A DNA stretch of 64,000 bases. It comes from Periplaneta americana (Eukaryota; Arthropoda; Insecta; Blattodea; Blattidae). Below are positions 22,701-30,599 of the stretch, piece by piece. Numbering within the stretch: position 1 is the stretch's first letter; each line of letters begins with the position of its first letter. The stretch is taken from positions 23,120,708-23,184,707 of the forward strand of contig NC_091120.1 of NCBI RefSeq assembly GCF_040183065.1, written 5' to 3'. Below the pieces are notes generated by a model. It saw only the letters and a program-made list of their open reading frames with translations. It ran no database searches and was not told where the DNA came from. The position numbers and the translations under genes are program-made.

Positions 22701-24077
22701 CTAACTGTCCATTGTGCAACTCAAACCAAGAAATGGATTCGGAACACCTCAAAATCTGTGCTTCAGTGGCTGGTCATGATAATATCTTTGAAAAATATTG
22801 GAGTGCAAGAAGTCAAATGACTTTATTGTCAAACGCCTGGCATTAGAAAACAACAACATATTTTAATATTTCCAAAATTTTACTGCTGTAAGCTGTAGCT
22901 AATTCCTTAAGTGTGTTTCACAGTACATCAGCAGCATGCATGTATGTTGCATTTTGAGTGGCATATTAGTTTCGCATTCTTTCGCTTCGACTAGAATGCT
23001 ATTTCCAACCTCCTCAGTTGTCTTCATTGTCTCAGATAATTGGCAGTTCGTAGATAGAAAAGATTATTGACGAAGTGGACTTCAAACCGTGGCAGGAATC
23101 TTGAAATAAGTACTGTATCTTCGGGATTACAGTCTAGTGTAAAATATATTTGTATGGTTTAAAAAATGCCTAGTTTTTATCATAATCTCGTACATCATTA
23201 AAATGAAACACAATATTACGAAAATGCTCCTTCCACAAATTTTTTTTATTATGCTAGTTAAGATTATGCATTCCTTCTTGAGCCAACTTCCTCTTGTATG
23301 CAGCACACACAAAGTGAATTTGTAACAAAGAACTGCTAATATCAAAATAAATAAGAATAATAGCACAATAGAACCTAATCTTAATATACACACTAATTTG
23401 ATAACAGAAACTGTTCCAAATGTTGAATAATTTCAAGGGAAAAATTGTTCTGGGGCCAGGTATTGATCCCGGGACCTCTGGTTGAACGTACCAGCACTCC
23501 ACCAACTGAGCTACCCAGGAACTCCACCCGACACTGTCTCAATTTTTCCACTTATATCCACACAACTCAAGTGTGCTAACAAGATGCCAGAGACCCACAT
23601 CGAGTGCACGCAAACTCTGTGTGACTTGGAATTGTGCTTTTCTGTTAACGTACCTACAGTAACGTATATATTATGCAAGTGTGCTTCACAGGGAACTTTA
23701 CCTGAAAAACTAGACTTGTTCCAAATGTTGTTTGCATGTATATTTTCTTGACATCATTTTAAGAAGTTGCCATTAATTCTCAGATTTCTTATATAAGAAG
23801 AGCTTTATAGTTGGTTGCTGTGCTGATATTCGTAAATACTTACTACAGAATAATAATTACTTGTCAATACTTGTTTAATTTTTATTCGTAACATTAATTT
23901 GTTACTGTCCTTCACAGGTTTAACCAGTGCTTCGGGGTGCTGGGAGTATTAGATCGGATACATGGGACTGACACTTTGTTCCGCAGCAGTAGAGCTTACA
24001 CACGCCATGTCATGATGCTGAGCTTAATTCCAGCACGTGAAGCATTCCCTGATGAAAGCAAATGCAAAGCCAAGTAG
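12667..24077 (+). CDS. FAXDC2: Fatty acid hydroxylase domain-containing protein 2-like (FAXDC2), six coding exons
   Basis: Membrane di-iron oxygenase of the sterol desaturase/fatty acid hydroxylase superfamily, expected in the ER. Coding segments are 12667-12833, 16226-16329, 16652-16797, 19042-19223, 19889-20161 and 23918-24077. They join in frame with GT-AG introns to 343 aa, the family's usual length. Histidine boxes are visible: HRLLH and HKRHHEW (spanning the exon 4/5 joint), then HSGYH and HDFHH. Hydrophobic segments lie in exons 1, 3, 4 and 5. The C-terminus KCKAK fits the KxKxx ER-retrieval pattern. The start is the first ATG after an acceptor at 12657-12658, so an upstream 5' UTR exon is implied. 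Superfamily is certain; the FAXDC2 subfamily is inferred from length and motif spacing. Substrate is unknown. Confidence 0.9.
13388..13434. repeat. (TAA)n microsatellite
   Basis: About 15 units in FAXDC2 intron 1, directly before an unrecognised repeat-like block (13435-13630, starting 'ggtttattttaactggcaga'). Confidence 0.9.
13637..14060 (+). pseudogene. Mariner-type transposase C-terminal remnant
   Basis: On the + strand, with frameshifts and stops, pieces read 'GRVINRHFPVTWPARSQDI', 'SKPTTINE' and 'ADIPENKLRAAVL'. These correspond to the end of the DDE domain and tail of insect mariner-type transposases (family pattern: W-P-x-R-S-x-D then K-x-x-V-x then I-P-x-x-x-L). Decayed beyond function. 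It could belong to the same group as the HTH fragments at 4491 and 60144. Confidence 0.65.
14122..14282. repeat. (ATTT)-rich degenerate repeat and TAAG tail
   Basis: Degenerate ATTT/GTTT tetranucleotides, then 'cttacttacttacttac', which is the 3' tail of the minus-strand LINE that follows. Confidence 0.85.
14283..14982 (-). pseudogene. LINE 3' end (family L-TAAG), minus strand
   Basis: The open frame 14298-14825 (175 codons) ends 'AAMNFRVP' and contains 'VILPVVLYGCETWTLTLR' and 'RLRWAGHVARMG'. Further upstream (to ~14982) the same element continues as 'FEEVEKFKYLG'-like sequence out of frame. One codon is lost in 'RRRWEDIKMDL' relative to the copy at 1614. 5'-truncated; the RT active site is not present here. 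Confidence 0.85.
14983..16015. repeat. 1-kb degenerate ATTT/AGTT repeat tract
   Basis: Almost entirely variants of 'tatttagttatccatttatt' with local higher-order periodicity, ending in a pure ATTC run (about 15955-16003). It lies in FAXDC2 intron 1 beside the 5' end of a truncated LINE. Confidence 0.9.
16226..16329 (+). CDS. FAXDC2: FAXDC2 coding exon 2
   Basis: Acceptor 'atttcag' and donor 'tatg|gtaaga'. Encodes 'HLQRFWGASGDFWQALWDRL' and 'EEPVTFWVYG', the family's Trp-rich pre-membrane segment. Confidence 0.9.
16652..16797 (+). CDS. FAXDC2: FAXDC2 coding exon 3
   Basis: Acceptor 'tttcttacag' and donor 'agg|gtatat'. Encodes the second membrane segment (VLTMTVYWLFGAIYTFMDV) and the polar 'KYKIQPGTNEPVD' loop; ends on a codon boundary. 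Confidence 0.9.
16860..18596. other. FAXDC2 intron 3, left part
   Basis: AT-rich. It holds an inverted repeat pair 'atgctcgaccat' (17361-17372) / 'atggtcgagcat' (17849-17860) and a ~95-bp imperfect palindrome at 17882-17980. No coding exon was found between exons 3 and 4. Confidence 0.6.
17882..17980. repeat. Imperfect palindrome (hairpin)
   Basis: 'tataatggtaattaagacg' and 'atgaaactcgcttgcg' are mirrored by 'cgctcgtttcat' and 'cgtcttaattactaccatta'. The stem is about 45 bp with small bulges and almost no loop. Confidence 0.75.
18597..18664. repeat. (TAA)n microsatellite
   Basis: About 22 units, next to the 3' end of a minus-strand LINE fragment. Confidence 0.95.
18665..18915 (-). pseudogene. 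LINE 3' end fragment (family L-TAAG)
   Basis: Decayed counterpart of 14283-14600 ('cttttaaggaacttggaggt', 'ccattttaatattatc', 'catctcggcctcccc'). Several indels; no usable frame. Confidence 0.8.
19042..19223 (+). CDS. FAXDC2: FAXDC2 coding exon 4
   Basis: Acceptor 'tgttttatag' and donor 'cacag|gtaagg'. Encodes 'VIGWVFFNQIVVGLPVSYL', 'LPTFHWVLAEMAIHILLEE' and the start of the first histidine box (YYSH|R). The correct frame differs from the longest open frame in this interval; only this frame links exons 3 and 5. Confidence 0.9.
19434..19712. repeat. Compound trinucleotide microsatellite (TCA)n(ACT)n(TTA)n
   Basis: About 280 bp of consecutive TCA, ACT and TTA arrays in FAXDC2 intron 4. The 162-codon frame through it (His, Tyr, Ile runs) is an artefact. 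Confidence 0.95.
19889..20161 (+). CDS. FAXDC2: FAXDC2 coding exon 5 (histidine boxes)
   Basis: Acceptor 'ttgttttag' and donor 'taaa|gtaagt'. Contains LLH-SRH, HKRHHEW, CHPVEH, a long hydrophobic stretch, and HSGYH...HDFHH: nearly the entire metal-binding set. Confidence 0.93.
20196..20656 (-). pseudogene. 3' fragment of an RNase H-bearing LINE, minus strand
   Basis: The frame 20214-20654 gives 146 codons ending 'LLSNAWH', nearly identical to the end of the 418-codon frame at 21590-22846. It begins inside the RNase H tail ('DALAKKGS') and covers the 'CPLCNSNQEMDSEHLKIC' zinc-finger-like motif. The 3' end is a (AAC)n tail. Lies in FAXDC2 intron 5, ~0.9 kb from the other copy and in opposite orientation. 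Confidence 0.85.
20899..22918. mobile_element. Foldback (long inverted repeat) element with TTAA flanks, split by a LINE
   Basis: The left arm (about 20903-21117) is matched in reverse by 21431-21590 plus 22877-22914: 'acactgttcttctgctatat' pairs with 'atatagcagaaggacagtgt', and 'gcttacagcagtacaatttt' with 'aaaattttactgctgtaagc'. Both outer ends abut TTAA, the target used by piggyBac-like elements. The loop (about 21118-21430) has no ORF. A LINE sits inside the right arm. Without that insertion the element would be about 730 bp. Superfamily is unproven. Confidence 0.8.
21590..22846 (+). CDS. 5'-truncated non-LTR retrotransposon: RT tail, RNase H, zinc-finger-like end
   Basis: The 418-codon frame covers the post-RT region (FIQPVLTYCGEIL, QNQALRLITGG), an RNase H domain with its acidic residues in order (YTDGS, GEIIA, SDSKA, NADALA) and a Cys-His motif (CPLCN...SEHLKIC). 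It is intact to the stop but lacks endonuclease and RT cores, so it is not autonomous. An 18-bp target duplication (tattttaatatttccaaa) lies at 21573-21590 and 22859-22876. The apparent ATG is created by the junction: its A belongs to the target site. The 3' UTR is only ~12 nt, ending in (AAC)n. RNase H and tail resemble the I group of LINEs; clade not proven. Confidence 0.9.
   Translation: MFIQPVLTYCGEILITSPFINEIEYVQNQALRLITGGIKTTPIDSMRFLTNINSIKMTIEEKALIQYKKLIRLPGNNWHSYSPLCRLKTQKSFISIVQELKQKINIPNLKENLQIKPNPLTLLNIEYNLNLTEEILKSEVNTEILKKLSLETVNIRYPPQNWLHLYTDGSLISREQGAGVTCCLFSLYRSLGYGTTSFDGEIIAISESLRNLLCHINKFKNAVILSDSKAAILPIVSKHTPSSQTAEINKILSQLISLNKRIVFQWIPSHCGILGNENADALAKKGSTVTYRPVTKSTYYSVKRFIKSTYLDFNKQNLITQSQGKKWNSLHQNPQLIPDLPRKSSVAAFRLATGHDCLAKHLHRIGIYQSPNCPLCNSNQEMDSEHLKICASVAGHDNIFEKYWSARSQMTLLSNAWH
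23426..23716 (-). repeat. tRNA-like repeat unit (family TL), single copy
   Basis: A 291-bp insertion flanked by an exact 14-bp target duplication 'tgttccaaatgttg' (23412-23425, 23717-23730). On the minus strand it begins with the family's terminal segment ('ctagtttttcaggtaaagtt'), then a body, then a tRNA-like block (23448-23522; box A-like 'tagctcagttggtggagt', box B-like 'gggatcaatacc'), ending 'cttgaaatt'. Related to the arrays at 33317-34199, 43717-44185 and 59338-59498. Confidence 0.85.
23918..24077 (+). CDS. FAXDC2: FAXDC2 coding exon 6 and stop
   Basis: Acceptor 'gtccttcacag'. Encodes 'FNQCFGVLGVLDRIHGTD' (a signature of the superfamily's C-terminal region) through 'DESKCKAK' and TAG. 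A strong donor ('ctaag|gtgagt') follows 5 nt after the stop, implying a spliced 3' UTR. Confidence 0.92.
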
Positions 24078-24089
24078 CTAAGGTGAGTC

Positions 24090-24990
24090 CTGAAACTCGA
24101 AATAAACATAGACTGGATTTTGCAGTTTCATTTGTTGTGGTAAATTTTACAAGAGGTAATACCGGTACGTGTTTCTAATAGTAGTATAGTATAGTATAGT
24201 ATAGTATTTATTAGCTGTCGTTATATTAAAAGCTAATGACATTTTCAAATACACGTGTGAAATTATCGTGCAAAAATGAAAATTATTCTATTACAACACT
24301 AAACATAAAACAAAATGATCACAAATACTCCTTAGAGTTTACAATTGAGAGTCAAGATTATCAAAAATAGGCTAATATCTAGATGAAAATTGTAACACAC
24401 TGATCACAAATATTATTTGATTTGCTCCGTTTATATACAATAAAACAAGAATTAACTTAACAATTTATGAGAATTTCCTAATATATTACAAAATAATAAT
24501 ACAATTCAGAGAAAGAAACCTAAAAAATATCTACACCTTGATTTTCTGATTCAAAATATTCTTGCACAGAATAGAATGGGTTTCTAAGAAGACACGTTTT
24601 CACTTTGACTATAATGCTTCCCTAATTTCTAATGAGTGAAGGAATAAAAAAAAAATCCTGCTCTGTCATGTGTCAGGCAATGTCTTATTTAAATACATTT
24701 GTTGTTACTCCTGCTTTTCACTTTCTGGTTATTTTAAATTTGAATCCGATGAAATATCTACACATCACACAATATTTCTTTATTTATACTTCGGACATAA
24801 TGTAAGAGATTGACCATAATATCTATTAGTTTAGAAATTAGTTGCTACCGAAATTTTAGGATGTGTATAAAATGAAAATAGAGGAAGACCACAGTAGTCA
24901 TGGAAACTCAGCATGGAAGAAGAGGCGAAACAAGAGGGGAGTACCTTTGGAGAACTTAAGGTTCTGGCACACTGGTGCTGCTTCATCAAG
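24090..24990. other. Non-coding, AT-rich
   Basis: Contains a short (TAGTA)n run (24180-24206). No gene or recognised repeat. If the 3' UTR intron is real, this is intronic. Confidence 0.5.
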
Positions 24991-24994
24991 GCCC

Positions 24995-25300
24995 TATGCT
25001 CTGCTAAAGAATAATAGTATATTACGATACAAGGTTGGGAAGTGCTTTTTAAAAAATCTAGCAGAGCAAGTTTTTTCATTTTCAGAGATTTTGTAAGGCA
25101 CTTTACAAATATGTATTGTACAGTACAACATTTTTTGCACGATCATATTTTTAAAATTGTAAATACAATATATTTTGTATTGAAAATTTAGAGAAATATT
25201 ATTTCAAAGTCATCGCAAAACTGCACTGTAATGGTAACTAAGTAACAATAAGTGTACTGTAATGGGTCTATTTCAGTAGGTATAGTTTTATGTTATGTTC
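24995..25300 (+). repeat. Dispersed repeat family C, copy 2
   Basis: Aligns with 790-1085 from 'tattacgatacaaggttggg' to 'ctatttcagta'. The internal 31-bp duplication seen in copy 1 is absent. Confidence 0.75.
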
Positions 25301-25411
25301 TATGGTTTCTGTGTGAGGATTGTAACCTTCAATTTCTAACAACAATAGCTGTAAATACAACAGAAAGCACGATCGTGCAAAAAAGAACATATCATATGGG
25401 AATATGTTGTT

Positions 25412-25795
25412 TTTAATGTCAGGCATTTGACAATAAAGTCATTTGACCTCTTGTACTCCAGTATTTTTCAAAGATATTATCATGGTCAACCACTGAGGCA
25501 CAGATTTTGAGGTGTTCCGAATTCATTTCTTGGTTTGAGTTGCACAATGGGAGTTAGAAGACTGATATATTCCAATAAAATTCTATGCAGGTGTTTGGCC
25601 AAACAGTCATGGCCTGTTGCCAATCTAAATGCAGCTACAGACGATTTTCGTGGTAAATCGGGAATTAACTGTGGATTATGATGCAGAGAGTTCCATTTTT
25701 TCCCTTGAGATTGTGTTATCAAATTTTGTTTGTTGAAGTCTAAGTATGTAGATTTAATAAATCTTTTCACAGATCAGATTTAGCAGTGCTGCCCT
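25412..25795 (-). pseudogene. 3' fragment of the RNase H LINE, minus strand, deleted
   Basis: Counterpart of the end of 21590-22846. The minus frame 25486-25770 reads 'FIKSTYLDFNKQNLITQSQG' and 'KSSVAAFRLATGHDCLAKH', then shifts. About 45 bp are missing near 25770, a 5-bp insertion lies in 'HRI-(LL)EYISLL', and the tail is short. Confidence 0.8.
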
Positions 25796-26285
25796 TCTCC
25801 AGTCTTTCCTATTTTCTGCCTTCTTCTTAGTCTGAGCATATGATCCATATATCTTAATGCCGTCTATTATCTGATATGTACTTCTGCCCCAAACTCTTCT
25901 CTCGTTTACCATTCATTCCAATTCATCCTTCAGTAGGCAGTTTCTTCTCAGTCAGATTCGTTTTTCTCTTCGTAATCAGTTCCAGCATCATTCTTTCTTC
26001 ACCCACTCTTTCCTACACAGCTTCATTTCTTATTCTGTCTGTCCACTTCACACCCTCCATCCTTCTCCATATCCACATTTCAAATGCTTCTATTCGCTTC
26101 TCTTAACTTCGTCGTAATGTCCATGGTTCTGCCCCCATACAATGCCACACTCCACACAAAGGACTTCCCTAGACTCTTCCTTAATTCTTTTTGAAGAGAT
26201 CTGCAGAAAATGCACCTATTAAAAGTTTCCTTCGCCATTGCTATCTTCCTCTTGACTTCCTGGCAGCAGGTCATATTAGAATCTG
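25796..26285 (-). pseudogene. LINE fragment, minus strand (second post-RT type)
   Basis: Minus-strand pieces read 'CQEVKRKIAMAKETFNRC' and 'LRKSLGKSFVWSVALYG', matching the 'IKRRIAMAKEAF...LRKRLVKCYVWSVALYG' pattern of another insect LINE group. The remainder toward 25796 is shifted. Its 5' end abuts the RNase H fragment. Confidence 0.75.
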
Positions 26286-26304
26286 TTTATAAACCACTAA
26301 ATAC

Positions 26305-26876
26305 ACTTTTATAATTGACAAGGATGGTGGAGCCTTTGAGGATGTAAAGAACCGAATAAAAAATGCAAATAGTACATTTGTCCAGTTGTACCCAATATGG
26401 AAATATTATATTATATCTAGATCTACAAAAATTAAAATCTTTAACAGTAATGTGAAATCAGTCTTATTATATAGCTGTGAGACATGGAAAACAAGTAAAA
26501 TTATACAAAATAAACTGCAAACATTTGTTGATAGATGTTTACGAAGAATTAAAAAAATTAGATGGCCAGATATAATCACAAACTCAGAACTATGGAAGAT
26601 AACAAATCAGAAAGAAATCACAATAGAAATCAAAAGACGAAAGTGGAATTGGATAGGGCACACAATCAGGAAAGAAGATGGAGCAGTAGAAAGAATGGCT
26701 TTGGATTGGAACCCCCAGGGTAGTAGAACAAGAGCAAGGCCAAAAAATACATGGAAGAGAACAGTTTTGGAGGAAATTGCTAGGGAGGGGAAAACATGGA
26801 GCGAAGTGAAGAAGTTGGCTAAAAATAGGGTCCGATGGAGGCACTTTGTGAATGACCTATGCTCCTCATGAGGAGA
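26305..26876 (+). pseudogene. LINE 3' end (third post-RT type)
   Basis: The open frame from about 26311 to 26871 reads 'DKDGGAFEDVKNRIKNANS', 'VKSVLLYSCETWKTSK', 'IEIKRRKWNWIGHTIRKE', 'RARPKNTWKRTVLEEI' and ends 'FVNDLCSS'. Typical terminal domain of RTE-like insect elements; clade not proven. RT core absent, so 5'-truncated. No decoding defects within the retained part. Confidence 0.8.
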
Positions 26877-26879
26877 TAC

Positions 26880-27499
26880 AGGAGTTTGATTGATTTGAAA
26901 TACACTTTTAACATTCATGTCAGTTTTAAAAGCAAATTAATAGAAAAACAAAAATAATGTTAGAAAAGATTATAATATACATACATACATACAGTTATTG
27001 TATATAATTTTCAGTAACAGTTGTATGAAGAATGTTCATTTCGGGCCACTTGAAGACAATTCCAGCAATAAACACTTAAAAATTCTGTACTGAAGATGTT
27101 TCGATAAGTTTCAGTTTACCACATAAAAATCCAAATTTCTACACATTTAATTCAATTGTGTGGATTGTACTCGAGATATTTTTGTACACATTTCATTGCT
27201 GTATCATTCTGATTATATTTTTGCTACAATACATTTCAAAATCCCACAGGTGCACATAGCTGTCATTGTGATGTGTTTGGTATTGGAAATTCAAATGTTG
27301 TAACGAGATGAATAATTTGCAAAGATGTTTCGGTATTGATCTCATTTCATTTATAGGGCCTATAACAATTCATTATTTCACAAGGCTGTTAGAATCACGA
27401 TTCATAAATAGCGGAAGCACTCTTGTCACGTGTTTGACTCACAGTGACTATGAAGAGACGACATTGCTGATGATCTTGGAGTGAGAACGCTTTGGCTTA
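26880..27499. other. Non-coding, no feature recognised
   Basis: AT-rich; a short 'acat' run near 26975-26990. Nothing else supported. Confidence 0.5.
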
Positions 27500-27620
27500 T
27501 GGCAGTGGTTCCTAACCTTTTTTGACTGACGACACACTTTACTGAAAGCCCACGATATTGCGACACACATTTCTTTTTATTAATAACAATATAATAACAA
27601 CTAGTGATTTTCTTGTGGAG
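27500..27620 (+). repeat. hAT-like terminal fragment
   Basis: 'cagtggttcctaaccttttt' followed by 'gacgacacacttt' is the typical left end of many animal hAT elements. No matching right end was found before the next SINE at 27656. Confidence 0.5.
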
Positions 27621-27655
27621 GAAAAGGTGATGAAACTCTGTGTAGAATATTTTAT

Positions 27656-27955
27656 AGGACCAGCCTCATGGTCTAGTGGTCAGAGCTTCTGGCTATAGTT
27701 CATGAGGTCCTGGGTACGATTTCCGGTTGAGCACAGGGGATTATTCCTGTGTTCGTCCATGGTCTGGAATTTAGGTTAAGTTTAGATTTAAGACCTCTCC
27801 TGGCACCACATTATCATAATCATCCTATCACATCATCGGGGTAATGTAACTCCACCTTCCAGGCGCCCCAACCTCAGAAGTGGGTTACAACTAAGCCACG
27901 GCCAGGAGAGAAGACCAGAAATGTCGAAAAGACAACCTGGTGGCATTGGATTAAA
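27656..27955 (+). repeat. tRNA-derived SINE, family 2
   Basis: Head 'catggtctagtggtcagagc' (box A-like) and 'gggtacgatttccggttg' (box B-like). The body runs through 'ccacggccaggagagaagac'. It ends near the A-rich junction with the next element. Confidence 0.65.
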
Positions 27956-28226
27956 GGTAAAAGGTAAAGGTATCCCCGTAACATGCCATGAAGGCACTTG
28001 GGGGGCATGGAGGTAGAGCCCCATGCTTTCCATGACCTCGGCACTAGAATGAGGTGGTGTGGTCGGCACCACGCTCTGACCGCCTTTTACCCCCGGGAAA
28101 GACCCGGTACTCAATTTTATAGGAGGCTGAGTGAACCTTGGGGCCGTTCTGAAAGTTTGGCAACGAGAAAAAATCCTGTCACCACCTGGGATCGAACCCC
28201 GGACCTTCCAGTCCGTAGCCAGCAAA
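27956..28226 (-). repeat. tRNA-derived SINE, family 3
   Basis: On the minus strand the head contains 'gactggaaggtccggggttc' and 'gatcccaggtgg'. The body ends in a GGTAAA-repeat tail visible at 27950-27975 on the + strand. Back to back (tail to tail) with family 2. Confidence 0.65.
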
Positions 28227-28371
28227 AAAAATTATATATTTTTGCTACAACAATAATTAAGTCTCGTTGTTAAACTTCTCTCTCGAAACGCAGACTGTTC
28301 TTATCAAACGGTTACATTTGTCCTAAATAATGTGTAATACACGTGACGTAAGACTTGGATTTTTCTTGCAG

Positions 28372-28600
28372 GAACTGATGAAATTGCAGTCATGTCAGGG
28401 AACATTACAGCGCTGGACACCAACTTTGTCAAATCATTCGGAAGCACTTGGTCCATACTTTCCACCTTGCAAAGGGTGGAACTATAAAATCATTTACATT
28501 ATTAAGAGTATTCATTGCAACATAATGCATACTGGTGGGCATGTAAGGGAATTAAACTTATAAAAGTTTCTTCTGTGTTGAAGAGTAAAATATTTTATTG
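28372..28600 (+). other. Candidate FAXDC2 3' UTR exon
   Basis: A good acceptor (ttggatttttcttgcag) ends at 28371, followed by unique-looking, less AT-rich sequence without an extended frame. It could receive the donor at 24083 just after the FAXDC2 stop, giving a 4.3-kb 3' UTR intron. Inference from splice signals only. Confidence 0.3.
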
Positions 28601-29146
28601 CGTAGCTGTTGGGGTCTGCAGCGTCTGTTTGGTTCTGTTTATTTGAATTGAATATTGACAATCTGTTAATTAGTAATACTGCAGTGGAATTTGAGAACTG
28701 TCGAAAATGGGATCAAATCTTTAGCTTCAGTTTATAATCGGTGTAAAATAACAGACTTGGATGTGCTACTTAACAGACAGTACAGACAATAATATATCTA
28801 CATAACAGTGACTCAGTTATATTAGGCACGAATTAAAGAAAACATGTCAAGTGGAGCTGAGCGAAATTGATATTAGTATAATTAACAACATAAAATTTAT
28901 TGTTGATTGGTAATGTGTCACTACATATATATTTATATATATATATTTTTTTGTAATATGAATCAATTCATAAATTGTCCTATCACAGTTAGCTGAATGG
29001 CTAGGGTGTCAGCTTTCCACACTGATATCCCGGGTTCAAATCCCAGTATTTTCAACTGGTGGACAAGACAATGTTTGGTAGTAGGTTTTCATGGGACACT
29101 GTTTCCCCTACCGAAATTCCACCACTGCTCCATTGATCATAATCAT

Positions 29147-30429
29147 TAGGGAGCGGATTTTTATGTGCTAAAAAATTTAAATATGTTTATTTTTTATGTG
29201 CTAAAAAATACGAAAATATTTGCTAAAAATAAAAAATATATATATATATATATATATTTTTTAAATATGACAAAAATATCTTACTTAGCTGGAAAAAAAG
29301 AATGTCACTAGGTACTCACCAACCACTATAGAGTGCTAGTAGTTGGCCGAGAATTGCAGTGAACAACAAAGGTCATCTCCAAATTCTCCATCACAACTGC
29401 ATGCCGATTATCTCTGAACAACGACTTATACTGTGAAAACGATCTTTCCACATCACAGGACGTCAGACGTGCATATTTAAAGATAGGAATGTCACAAACA
29501 CAAACACCGTCAATTTCACCTACAGGCACACCCTCCAATACTTGAGCAACTTTACACATTTTTTATATCCACTTTTTCCCAAACACATTCTGGAATTTGT
29601 CCCTTAGTAATTGTGCTTCTGAACCTGGTAGCGAGTCTAGTTTAATTTCCATGGCACGCACCTCCCTAACTGTTTCAGACAACAGGTTTTTGGATGTTTC
29701 GAGTTTTTTTTATGGTGTCACACAAAAAGCTTAGATTTGCTAATAGGAAAGCCAAATCGTTTTTTAAACAACCATCTTTCAGTATATCTTGAAGGATATC
29801 GATTGACGAAACCCGATGATAGGGAATCACAACAAGATATATTGCCTTACTTGATAGACATGAGCGAGAGGCGAGAGATTTGTTTAAATTAAATAATGTT
29901 CATACTGGAGCTCTTATCTGTTGTGTTTCACAAACAAAGCGTGGAATGAAATCATCCTCAGCAACAATAAACATTCCTAATTATGTGTTGCAAGATCTCT
30001 CCTCCTTGTCCATGTTAATTTATTTTCTAATAATAACACTGATATGCTGCCTAGCAGTTCTTGGAACTTGAGGCGATACTATTACAAAAATGTATCACGG
30101 ATACACCACACAGCGCTTAGAAACACGAAGCAACCAAGATTCTTAAAAAAAGATAACGTACTTCTGAGTGACATAATTGATTTAGTTTTAAAATGTTTGA
30201 AAGTTTTTGTAAAAAATTATTTAAATAAAAAAACTCCAAGATTTATGTGTTTATAATAGATTTTCTGAAAATATGTATTTACATAATTTTTTTGTGAAAA
30301 TATGTGTTTTTATGTGAAATAAAATTCGGGTTTTAAACTTGAAACTTCATGTTCGGAATTTTTAACTTTGTTAATTGTGTTTTATCACACGCAAAAAGAA
30401 TATTTAATTACATAGGAATCCGCTCCTTA
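29147..30429 (-). mobile_element. hAT element with degraded transposase
   Basis: Exact 8-bp target duplication 'ataatcat' at 29139-29146 and 30430-30437. TIRs are 'tagggagcggatt' and, inverted, 'taaggagcggatt', with further matching 'tatgtg' / 'tatgta'. Length 1283 bp. The interior carries the end of a hAT transposase on the minus strand (29326-29559) and otherwise broken frames. Confidence 0.85.
29326..29559 (-). pseudogene. hAT transposase C-terminal (dimerisation) fragment
   Basis: The translation contains 'SCDVERSFSQYKSLFRDNR' followed by 'ENLEMTFVVHCNS', the hallmark of the C-terminal dimerisation segment of one hAT transposase group. The catalytic parts upstream (29560-29900 region) are interrupted by stops. 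Confidence 0.75.
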
Positions 30430-30599
30430 ATAATCATCATCTTACAGTTTGCTTCCTATGGTGCGCCAAGAGCAATGCCTTGATGACGGATGGAAGAACT
30501 ACAAGCTTCAGCACAACAGCCAGTAGATGGGAATGCTTGGTTGAATGACGAAAGACACGTGCCTGCCATTAGGAAAAAGAAATTAATAATAATAATAAT

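Larger units (their letters stand above)
28978..30585 (+). repeat. tRNA-derived SINE, family 4, split by a hAT element
   Basis: The head 'gctgaatggctagggtgtca' and 'gggttcaaatcccagt' start near 28985. The body breaks at 29146, where a hAT element is inserted, and resumes at 30430 ('ataatcatcatcttacag') to an 'ataat' tail near 30600. Confidence 0.7.
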
